64,000 nt of DNA from Sapria himalayana. Its lineage: Eukaryota > Streptophyta > Magnoliopsida > Malpighiales > Rafflesiaceae. The translations under genes and the position numbers were made by a program. Where the stretch lies: positions 39,229-103,228 of the forward strand of contig JAREIK010017076.1 in assembly GCA_029783825.1 (NCBI GenBank). The letters run 5' to 3'. Positions 12,362 through 21,872 of the stretch are shown here, in pieces. How positions within the stretch are numbered: the stretch's first letter is position 1; each line of letters begins with the position of its first letter. The notes beneath the pieces were generated by a model. It was given only the letters and a program-made list of their open reading frames with translations, made no database searches and was not told the DNA's origin.

Positions 12362-14177
12362 ATGGTATATAAAGGACTTGGGCCTGGTTGAGGTGGATGT
12401 GGATGCAGACATGGATGAGATTCATCTAGTATTTTATGTATTGTTATACAATCAATACCATCTCATACCCACCCTATCCAGACTTCAACATCACCATCAC
12501 CATCATCATTACCATCATTGACACCTTTATCATCACCTTTATCAAATATATGGCCACCACCCATTGTCCCTCCTATACACACTTCTAATCCATCGCCATC
12601 TTCTACACCACATTTTTACACCATCAGTTGTTCTCTAATTTATAGCACCATCGACATCATTAAATATAGTGGCTTCATCTGCAGGCAGTGCTAAGCTAGT
12701 AATAGAAATTATGGATGGGAGTTATAAAAAAATGAAACAATTATTTTAATATAAATATTATGATGTTCCTTTTAGTGGTTTTGTTTATATATATATTTAT
12801 TATTGCTTATTTTCAATGTTAATTATTTATTTTTATAGTTTAATTCCATCTCACAAGTGTTTGGCTATAATTACAAAGTCTTTCAACAAAATATAGATTC
12901 CAAAGCATTATAGTGGAAAAAAGTTTCTAAATCAACAAAAGAAACTAACTTTTATGACTTTCAGGTATAAAAAAAGAAACAAAGCTTTGAAAATTAATTA
13001 TCTAATTAGTTAACTATTATGTTGGTTATTATTCAAGGATAAAAGAATTTTGTCCTTTTTATTAATATAGTTTTTTTGTAAATTTCTATATATAAAATCA
13101 GTGTGCATGGGCACTTCAATTTGATGGACAGATTAAGTCATTGTGAGAGAGCAAAACTATTGAATGGTACTTAGATTTTGTCCATAAATTAAAGTTTCTA
13201 AAAGTTTGGCCTGATTTTATACTTGAGGATGAGTGGCTCGAGTGGCTTAAGTATTGAGAGGAACTAGAAGTGAAGAAAAAAATCAAGATAGCCAGCAAAA
13301 ATTGACGGATTGAGGTAGCTAGACCAGGTACAAGAATGTCTCGCCACACAAGATGATTAAAGTTGTGCATTGAGTATGCTTGAGATTGGGTACAATTTAT
13401 AACTTTAAAATTTATATATTTAGTAGTTGGCCTAATAGTCCAAATAATTTAACTTTGCATGGTTTTACAATTTTAGCTAAAATTTTCTAACATATGTTAT
13501 TTTTTGACATAATAAATACAAACGTTGGGCTGGATAATTGGGCCAAGATCCTAATTTTTATGTGATTTTCAGGAAGATGCATGTAAGAAATGGATTGACA
13601 ATTTGTTGGCAACAAGTCTGATATGATTGCTGTAAGAATGTGCTATATTAATAAACTTTTATAATACTATAGTAAATTTTAAAAGTTGTGTGGAATGAAA
13701 ATTATTTGATTTATTTTTTTTAAATCTAGCACAGTATTTTATTCTATTTTATTATAAGACCTCATGGAGGAATATGTGATAGCTACTTCTCAATCATTTG
13801 AAATTTCTATGGGACTTCAACCAAGTGACTATTATCTTTTTTATTTGGAGACCATAAAAGGTCAGAAGAAGCAGTGAGTGTAAAGCATCAGCTCGAAGTG
13901 AGTGGATTTTTGTTCTAGCAGGTCATGCTTCTAGTTCCTCTATCATAACACTAGTGGAAGAGGTGGTCGAATAGCTAGATATAGAAACAAATGAATGATT
14001 TGTAATTTTGGAAAAAGAAATTAAAGAGAAGGATTAGTAGATACTTTTTGAAGGAAAAAATGCAGGAAATAAAAGAAATAAATGATGAGATAAAAGAATT
14101 TAAGAATGCAATGCAAAAGCAGATGTCTTATATAGAGTCATAGTTAATGGCCTTGAAATAGCAGATAGCCTACTAAC
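12362..14177 (+). pseudogene. CACTA second gene (Transposase_24-like), copy A
   Basis: This is equivalent to the second gene of copy D: a glycine-rich start, a Pro/Ser/His-rich segment (to about 12700), an exon near 12841-12966, the Transposase_24-like core (about 13103-13385) and a degenerate coiled-coil end (13760-14177). In En/Spm elements the corresponding protein binds subterminal repeats and assists transposition; that role is inferred here. A TGA at 12389-12391 interrupts the glycine-rich start and another TGA is at 13303-13305; both are also in copy D. Additional stops and frameshifts confirm a pseudogene. Introns separate the segments, for example 12967-13102. Confidence 0.7.
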
Positions 14178-14699
14178 TTCTAGCAGAAAAACAATGAAGG
14201 AGAAGCAAGCACAAATGCACTACCTAATGATGAAGATGATGATTTAGTTTTAAATGATTATATACTTATGTAATCTTTTTATTTTAACTATGTAACTATT
14301 GTATCAGAATAATTTCCATATTGCTTTTACTTTTTGGTAATTATAAAAAATGGGTTATAATATATGTTTTTATTCAATTTAATATAAATATTTAAAAATA
14401 TGTAATCAAATTCTTTGTAAAAAATTAAATTGTGAAAATAGATTTGAAATGAAAAAAGCTACAGATTTTTCCCTCGCTAATTTCAATAGGGAATTTTCTA
14501 TATATATTCAGGAGAAAAATATTAATTACTACTCTTAATTATGATCAAAATATTAAGGGAAAAAATATAATTAGCTAGGGATTTCTGTAATTCAAAAATT
14601 TGTTAGGGAATTTTTTTTTCCATTAATATTTTGTGATGAGCACTTTACCTTTAGATAATTTGTCATAAATCCATTGCTATTCTATTTTAATGATAAAAT

Positions 14700-14707
14700 T
14701 TCTTATA

Positions 14708-14738
<31 letters not shown>

Positions 14739-15355
14739 ACTATATGTGTTAACTATATATAACGATTTATAACTCTATATACTATATGTATAATAATATA
14801 TAACTATAAATAATTGTATCTTACTATATCTATAACTATACAAACTTTATACATAACTATATTTAAATATATAATTTAAAACATATATTTAATATACATT
14901 TTTATATATTATTATATAAAAATTTATTTTACTATATCTATACCTATAGATAACTATATGTATAAATATATAAAATTATAAAAAATATATATATATACCA
15001 ACATGTATAAATATAAGTTTAGCTATATGTGTAACTATATGTATAATAACATAAAACTATATTTTTAATTACATGTATACAAACATATTACATTATGTTT
15101 AACTATATGTATATACTATATATAAATATTTTTATAACTATATAAAACTTTATATAATAAGATATAACTATATTTGTAACTATGTATACATATATGTAAA
15201 TCTATATATTTGTTTATAACTTTGTATACATTTATGTATAACTACATATAACTACTTGTATGAATTTATATATGTATATATATATAATTATATGTTTAAC
15301 TATATATAACTATTTATAACTACATATACTATATGTATAATAACATATAATTATA
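14700..15355 (+). repeat. AT-rich 5' repeat of copy B
   Basis: The block is made of TATAACTATATGTATA-like words with a short TA run at about 14710. It is a little more than one unit of the ~540-bp higher-order repeat found upstream of copies C and D: the landmark TATATGTTTAACTATATA lies at about 15290, and the segment around 15210-15290 matches the landmarks of the other arrays in the same order. Confidence 0.8.
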
Positions 15356-15627
15356 AATGGGATAATACTAATTTGTTGCACTGACTTGAAATTAAATGAC
15401 TAAAGATATAATATCAACAATATGTAAGCACATAGCATGAGAGTGTCTAGTGGTCAGATATAGCATGATGTTGAATTAAGGGTAGTACTCTTTCCTAATC
15501 ACACCCCCTGGGCCTCAGTCTCATATATGAACTTATATATGACAAAAGATGTAATAGATGATAGGTTTGTATAGAAGAAACTTTTTTATTCTTTTATATA
15601 TTTCTTCATTCTAACACTGCATTCTCT
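15356..15627 (+). promoter_or_regulatory. Conserved CACTA promoter region, copy B
   Basis: This ~270-bp stretch is alignable with copy C (about 25855-26125, minus strand) and copy D (about 47885-48150). Shared words include AATATCAACAATATGTAAGC and TGAACTTATATATGACAAAA. A TATA-like box, TTTTATATATTT, lies at 15592-15603, just before the CT-rich leader. Conservation in three copies, together with its place between the AT repeats and the leader, suggests the element's promoter. Confidence 0.65.
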
Positions 15628-15847
15628 ATGTATCTCTCGCCCCCTCTCTCATTCTTTCTGTGTCACTCTCTCTCTCTTTATCTATCTCTTGTTATTTTAT
15701 ATCTTGCTCTCTTTCTTTTTTACTTTCTCTCCCCCTCTCTCTTTATTTCACTATCCAGTTCTCTCCCTCTCTCTCCCCCCCTTTCTTTCTCTCTCCTCCT
15801 TTCTCTCTCTTTCTCACTCTCCCTCACCCTGCTTTCTCTCTCTCAAC
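15628..15847 (+). repeat. CT-rich leader tract, copy B
   Basis: This is nearly pure pyrimidine on the plus strand, (CT)n with TTT and CCC runs. The same tract precedes the transposase start in copies C and D. Pyrimidine-rich leaders are common near plant transcription starts. The open frames across it are low-complexity and are not considered coding. Confidence 0.8.
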
Positions 15848-16073
15848 AAAGAAGTGAGACATAGCTATTGCACCGGCATTCCAAGAAGATGACATAAATA
15901 ATATTGATCTTGTCCATGTAGATTAAGATCTATGAGATTTATGTGACTCAAATGGTGGCCTAATAGAAATTGAAGATGATAAATTTCTATCTAAAAATGA
16001 GTTAGAACTTCCATTGGAATCAGACAAAATGTCAGAAGATCCATTGAAGGATAATAATGATGCTGATAATTAA
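15848..16073 (+). pseudogene. C-terminal end of CACTA transposase, copy B
   Basis: After the CT tract the sequence abruptly becomes homologous to the last ~75 codons of the copy A and D transposases, starting QQRSETIAIAPAFQEDDINN and ending in the acidic LKDNNDADN tail with a TAA at 16071-16073. There are in-frame stops near 15925. This is an orphan tail left by an internal deletion and has no catalytic part. Confidence 0.8.
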
Positions 16074-16216
16074 ACTATTATAATTATATTATAATATTAA
16101 ACTATCAAAGACTTTCTATATTTTGTTGAAATCTATTGGTGTATTCTATTCTAAAATGCATGGTTGTTCATCATATCTCTATTATTTTTCTATGTTTTTA
16201 TATTTTTGTATAGTAG

Positions 16217-16549
16217 ATGGCACCTAAAGATCATGGCCATGGTGGAGGTGGACGTGGATGTGGATGGAGTACTGGACCAAATCCATCTAGTATTTTACCC
16301 CATTTTGCAAATTTAGTTCCATCTCATACCCACCATATCCATACATCAACATCACAATCACCATCTCTATTTCCATCACCATCACCATCATTGACACCTT
16401 TACTATCACCTTTATCAGAAATAAGCCCCTCACCCATTACCATTCATGCACACACTTTTGATCCATCACCATCTTCAATAATCATTTTACACCAATATTT
16501 CTTCCATTTACAGAACCATCGACATGATCAAATTTTGTGCCTAAATTAA
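16217..16549 (+). pseudogene. N-terminal part of CACTA second gene, copy B
   Basis: The frame is open for 110 codons. It starts MAPKDHGHGGGGRGCGW, a glycine-rich RGG-like head, then has a Ser/Pro/His-rich low-complexity region. Copies A and D have the same head, but with TGA where this copy has GGA (eleventh codon region), so copy B keeps the older, uninterrupted form. The frame is cut off at the junction with copy C near 16549, and the Transposase_24-like core and coiled coil are missing. Confidence 0.75.
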
Positions 16550-16830
16550 CAAGTTAAAATCCCTAACTAAATTAGAAAGGGAAAAATTCCTAGTTAATTA
16601 GCAAGGGAGAAATCACTAGCTATTTTCATTATAAAACTATTTTCAGAATTTTATTTTTTTTTCAAAAAATTTAATTAAATAATTTAATATTTTTAGATTA
16701 AAATGAATAAAAACAAAAACTATAAACAATTTATATTTATCAAAAAATAAAATCATTTAATAAATTAATCTAATAAACTATTTTACATAATTAAAGCAAA
16801 TACATAAAAAAAATTTATTACATCTTATTC
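16549..16830 (-). repeat. Subterminal repeat remnant and 3' flank of copy C
   Basis: 16555-16625 has AACTAAATTAG, TTAATTAGCAAGGG and similar words corresponding to the inverted subterminal repeats at 58440-58580 in copy D. The rest (16630-16830) aligns with D 58230-58440 on the opposite strand. The terminal ~300 bp and the inverted repeat seen in copy D are missing here. Confidence 0.65.
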
Positions 16831-17079
16831 ATCAATGTATCTGCCAGTAGTGCATACAGTATATTCTATTCGTGCATTAACGTTGCTTTACCTTCCTCAT
16901 CTCCTCTAATCACCATCTTTCTGTTGTGGCAAAGTTGTCCAAAACACAGTGCTTTATGTTTAGTAAAAAATCCCTTCACTTATACAAGCTTCGCATGGGG
17001 AACAATGCAGTACCATATCTGTATAAAATTTAATCCAATCAATAAAATCAAAATAAATAAATAAATAAAAAAGTTAAGT

Positions 17080-17620
17080 TTTGATAAATATATAATATTG
17101 TAGTATATGTACATATATACTATAGTATATATGTACATATATACTAGTATTTCACTAGTTACATATATCACTACAGTATATGTACATATAAACTATAGTA
17201 TTATATGTACATATACTAAGTATATAAGTACGTATATATCGAGTTTATACGTATGTATATAATGAGTATATATGTAGGTATATACCAAGTTTAACGTACT
17301 TATATACCGAGTTTATGCGTATGTATATACCAAGTATATACTTACATATATACCGAGTATATGCATATGTATATATCGAGTATATGCGCAAGTATATACC
17401 GAGTATATGTGCACGTCTTTATTAAGTATATGCGTATGTCTCTACGTAGTATATACGTACATCAATACTGAGTATATGCATACGCCTATATTGAGTTTAT
17501 ACGTATGTTTATACCGAGTATATACGTATGTCTATACCGAGTATATATGTACATCTATACTGAGTATATACAAACGTCTATATCAAGTATATACGTACGT
17601 TTATACGATGCGGCGAGCTA
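17080..17620. repeat. 23-bp quasi-palindromic array II in copy C tail
   Basis: Tandem units of about 23 bp read GAGTATATACGTATGTATAT followed by ACC on the plus strand, roughly 20 copies with point changes. The core GTATATACGTACGTATATAC is a perfect 20-base palindrome. This array is in the opposite sense to the array at 18120-18590. Tyr/Ile/Val-rich reading frames across it are repeat artefacts. Confidence 0.85.
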
Positions 17621-18119
17621 CTTCACCCAAAATAGGACCCGATATTCCTCTAACATTTGCGGCCTATAAAGATTAGGTAATGTTAGATTTTTCTTTCCAA
17701 TTGAATACAGTTTTGTGAAATCTAATATAATTACACGATGCTACACGAGCTTCATCATCATCATCATCCTAAGACCTTTTACAATTAGAACCAATCATTA
17801 CAAAACTTACAACAAGAAAACTTATTTTCTCATACATATGCTTTGTACCAAGTGATAATTGCATATCTACACAATTACTAAGAGATTTAAGACTAACCTC
17901 TGTCTGCCTGCATGGGTTGGACTAGAATCATCTTCATGCCACAGCTTTGGTGAAGTTCTAATATCCATTGCTTTTATGACATGTATCGGTAAGTAATACA
18001 CTATGATGACCAGATCAGCCCGAACAATTATATATTCAAACGTGTGTGTGCGTGAGTGTGTGTAAATGGGTGTGTATGTATGACAATATTACATGTCTAC
18101 GAATAAATATATGCAACCA
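17621..18119 (-). other. Exon-like islands between the two 23-bp arrays
   Basis: The minus strand holds ordinary-complexity sequence in an otherwise repetitive tail. At about 17700-17620 an acceptor-like TTTATAG is followed by a short open segment reading AANVRGISGPILGEVARRIV and a stop. At about 17965-17890 another open segment, MDIRTSPKLWHEDDSSPT, ends at an AG/GTTAGT donor-like site. I do not recognise the protein. The islands may be pieces of a captured host gene or of a third element gene; the evidence is composition and splice-like borders only. Confidence 0.35.
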
Positions 18120-18590
18120 CTTATGTATATACTCGGTATATAAGTACATATATACTCGGTATATACGTACGTATATGCTCAGTATATACGCACTTATTTA
18201 CTCGATATATACGTACATATATGCTCAGTATATACGTACTTATATACTCGATATATACGTACATATATGCTCAGTATATATGTAAATATATACTCGGTAT
18301 ATATGTACATATATACCTAGTAAAATTGTACGTATATACTCAGTATATAAGTTTGTATATACCATGTATATACGTACGTATATACTACAGTATATATATG
18401 TATATATTGAGCATATACATATACATATATACTTAGTATATACAATAATATAAACATGGTTTATATGTACATATATACTCAGTATATATTCACATATATA
18501 CTCTGTTATACATACATATATACTATAGTATATATGTACGTATATACTATAGTATTATATGTACGTATATATAATTATATAGCCTCAAAT
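18120..18590. repeat. 23-bp quasi-palindromic array I in copy C tail
   Basis: About 20 tandem units of ATACTCGGTATATACGTACG plus TAT (23 bp) on the plus strand, very regular between 18130 and 18370. The unit is the reverse complement of that in 17080-17620, so the two arrays form a large inverted pair around 17621-18119. The same unit recurs three times in the tail of copy D. Confidence 0.9.
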
Positions 18591-19866
18591 GACACACACA
18601 CGTACTTTCATGCAAATACACATACCATCAAAGACAACAGAAGGATATAATCTAGGGCTTAAAAAACGCACATATAAATCTCTCAGGCATGGTCAGCATC
18701 ATCTTGTTCTTTGTCCTCTGGTACTCCATGCAGATAGAGAACATTGTTACACCTTCGAATCTAGCATAACATAGAACATTTACAAACCAATAAAGAATTC
18801 AACACTTTGTCACTGATAACTAGATAGACTAGTGCATGCAACACCAACTGCCATTTGCTAGAAATTTCACATAACAAGATAATCATGAGCTTATTTTAAA
18901 ATTACTGAATCAAGATTACTCCAAGATTTCCAGTCAACTGCCCATCAAAAAATTCTTTTGTGTTTCCCAACTTCACGCATCAATCCATGGTTAATTATAA
19001 GAAAGTTAGAAAGTACCAAATAAAAGGGATATAGAAGCTGAAATGACAACAAGCTACACGGTAATGAATTTTTCCACACATGTATGTTCATTTAGGAATC
19101 ATATTGGCTATTAACATTTCAACAGTTTAATTCCACCGATGATTGATAAAAAGCAAGAATAGTTCTGAACTATGACAACAAAGATGTGCACAAAATCATA
19201 GTGTCAAGACCAAACATGCATTTGTGTGGGACCAGAATTTTTGTATTCATCACATAGCTTCAGAAGCTACGGTGCTGTTCCCAGCAATAGGAGGACCAGC
19301 CAAACCTTTTACATACCTATATTAGGCTAAAACTCTACACAAATATTCAGGGACACACAAACATATCATAGATATATAAAAATAGTAATTATAGATATGA
19401 ACAGACAAATCTAAGTTGATAGTCATAAATTTCAAAAAATATTAAAAAGATGTCAAGCAATGAAGTTTAGAGAGAAAGAGAGTGTAAAAATAAAATATTT
19501 CACCAATAATTATGAAAATAAAAGCTCAGCCTCTTTTTGATACAACTTAAACTTGTAAATATGGGACCCATGCATCGGAAGGACCTTGACAATGTCTGAA
19601 TGCTCTGAATCATATTTTTTACATGCATCTCACATCAGATGTCTTGCAAATATTAATTATTAGGTTAATCAGCAAAGCAAAGAACAAAACTAGAATATAA
19701 AAAATTGAAACCTCCAAAATAATCTCATCATGTTTTGCTACACATAGACAAAAATCAAAAATAGTTAAGAAATAATAATGATACGAAATCATCCTCATAA
19801 TTAGTTGGTAATTTTGTGCTAGCCTCTATTGTGAGGTTTCATAGCTGGATCTTGAACTACTATCTA
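18591..19866 (-). other. 3' tail of copy C downstream of the second gene
   Basis: Minus-strand islands of coding-like composition lie in AT-rich DNA. At about 19632-19520 the segment VLPMHGSHIYKFKLYQKEAE is conserved in copy D (54606-54716; VLPMHGSHIYQFQLYQK) although copy D is frameshifted relative to it. At about 19310-19260, just after TATAGGTATGTAAAAG, lies GLAGPPIAGNSTVASEAM followed by a stop. At about 18760-18690 lies LYLHGVPEDKEQDDADHA. None is recognised as a known family. They could be exons of a third element gene or a transduplicated host gene. Confidence 0.4.
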
Positions 19867-21786
19867 TCACATCAATTTCACTAACTTTGACTCCATATAA
19901 AACATCTACTATTGCATTACATTCTTAATTTCATTCATCTCATAATTCATTTTTTTAATTTCTTGCATGTCTTCCTTCAAATGATTAATCTGTTCATCCG
20001 TCACTTCTTTCATTTCCTACATTTCTTCCTTCAAATTAGTAATCTACTCATCCTTCTTTTCTTTTATTTAATTCATTTTTTCCATCAAATGATATATTTG
20101 CTCATCTTTCTCTTTTATTTCGGTCTCCATAACTTTAAAACATTCATTTGTTTCCATTACTTATTGTTCGACAGCCTCAGCCACCATTGCTATGATAGAT
20201 GAACTAGAAGCATGACTACTACAATAAAATGCTACTCCCTTCGATCCAATACTATACACTCACTGCTTCTTATGACCTCTTAAGGTCTTCAGATAGATAA
20301 AATTAGAGTCAATTGGTTGAAGATGCATAGAACCTCAATTTGTTAAGAAGTAGCTGTCACACATTCTTCCATGAGTTCCTTAGATAAAATAGAGAAAAAT
20401 ACTATTCTAAATATACTTAAAATAAATTAAATATTTTGCATTCTAAACAACATTAAAAATGTATTGTAGTATTATGACATTCTATTAATATACCAGATTC
20501 TTATAGTAATTATCTGAGACTTGTTGTCAACAAACTGACCATCCACTTTCTTCACATGCATCTTCTTGAATATCACATAAAAATTAGGATCCGGACTCAA
20601 TTCTTTAGCTTAGAATATGTGTTTATTAAGTCATAAAATAACACATGATAAAAAATTTTAACAAAATTAATAAAACCATGCATAGATTTGATTTATTTGG
20701 ACTATTAGGACAAAAACTAAATATATAAATGTTTAAGATTTTAAAATTGTACCAAATCTCGATCATGCTCAATGCTCGACTTTGACCCTCCTGTGTGGTG
20801 AGACATTCATGTACCTAGTCCAGCTACCTCATTTCATTGATTTTTGCTATCAATCTATAATTTTGTCTTCACATCTGGCTCCTCCCAATACCAAAGCTAC
20901 TCTGGCCGGTCATCCTTGGACATAAAATCAAGCATTTCTTTTATATTCTTCAATTTATGGACAAAATCAGAATACCATTCACCAGCTTAGCTCTCCCACA
21001 ATGACTTTTTCCATCAAATTTGTGTGCCCATGTGCATTGATTCTATATATAGAAAAATCACAAAAGAATTTATATTAATAACAAGGACATAATTATTTAC
21101 TGCTTGAATAATAACCAACATAATAGTTAACTAATTAGATAATTAATTTTCTATGTTTTTGTTTCATTATTTTTATTTGAAAGTCATTAAAATAAGACTC
21201 TTTTGTCGATTCAGAAACTTTCTTCCCCGAGAATGCTTTAGAATAAACCATTTTCTTTAAAGACTTTGTAATTATAGGAACACTCGTGAGATGGAATAAA
21301 GCTATACAAATAAATAAATAACAATGAAAAAAAGCAAATAATAACTAAATATTAAAAAACCACTAATATGAACATCATGATTTTTTATTCAAGTGATATT
21401 TGCATATTTTTTATTCCTCCAATCTTCATTCTCAATTACTAACTTAGTACAGAATCCAAAGGAAGACAAACCATTTGATAATGTCGATGGTTTTGTAAAT
21501 GAGGGAAATATCATTGTAAAATGTGGTGTAAAAGATGGTCTGGATCAAAAGTGCATGTAGGAATGACAATTGGTGGTGGGCTTATATCTGATAAATGTGA
21601 TAGTAAAGGTGTCAATGATGGTGATGGTGATGAAAATAGAGATAGTAATTGTGATGTTCAAGTCTAAATATGATGGGTATGAGATGGTTTTGAATTTGCA
21701 ACATGGTGTAAAATACTAGATGAATTTGGTCTATTACTCCATCCACTTCTACCACCACGGCCATGACCTTTATGATGAACAACCAT
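19867..21786 (-). pseudogene. CACTA second gene (Transposase_24-like), copy C
   Basis: The minus-strand start at 21786 (MVVHHKGHGRGGRSGW) is created by a deletion that joins an upstream ATG to the glycine-rich head; the usual ATGGCACC start is missing. It continues with a Ser/His-rich segment, an exon near 21330-21190, the Transposase_24-like core near 21060-20760 (motif HHTGGSKSSIEH) and a C-terminal coiled coil, ending at a TGA at 19867-19869. The coiled coil is longer than in copy D: about three tandem ~60-bp repeats of KDEQIxxLxEEM type at about 20130-19930. Stops interrupt it. Copy C has GGT where copies A and D have TGA in the glycine-rich head. Confidence 0.7.
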
Positions 21787-21872
21787 ACATTTTATAATAA
21801 AACACACCAATAGATTTCAACAAAATATAGAAAGTCTTTAATAGTTTAATATTATAATACAATTATAATAGT

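Larger units (their letters stand above)
10200..14640 (+). mobile_element. CACTA (En/Spm) element copy A, internally deleted
   Basis: Copy A is collinear with copy D except that its leader (about 10230-10430, matching D 48480-48655) is joined directly to the DUF4218 region (matching D from about 50695). The Transpos_assoc and TNP2 core, about 2 kb, is therefore absent, as in defective dSpm-type derivatives. The second gene follows at 12362-14177. At 14470-14640 there are CCCTCGCTAAT and TAGCTAGGGA words like the subterminal repeats of copy D, marking the 3' side. No clean terminal inverted repeat is seen and the promoter and AT repeats upstream of 10200 are missing, so both ends are approximate. 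Confidence 0.75.
14641..16548 (+). mobile_element. CACTA element copy B, deletion derivative cut by copy C
   Basis: Copy B keeps the 5' AT repeat (14700-15355), the promoter region and the CT-rich leader, and then jumps at about 15848 to the final codons of the transposase gene and the start of the second gene. Nearly the whole TNP2 gene is missing. Similarity to copy D stops at 16548, where sequence matching the inverted 3' end of copy C begins. The left edge is uncertain; words like TAGCTAGGGA just before it could belong to this copy or to copy A. Confidence 0.7.

Noticed and set aside
12255..12521. 88-codon frame ending in a His run
   Set aside because: It crosses the transposase-second gene spacer in a frame different from the homologous copies; the His run is a (CAC/CAT) stretch of the Ser/Pro/His-rich region.
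14622..14640. Degenerate CACTA terminus (TTTTGTGATGAGCAC) at the end of copy A
   Set aside because: Too many mismatches to the CACTACAAGAAAAT terminus to support a boundary.
19912..20202. Plus-strand 96-codon Phe/Leu-rich frame
   Set aside because: It is the antisense of the coiled-coil region of the copy C second gene.
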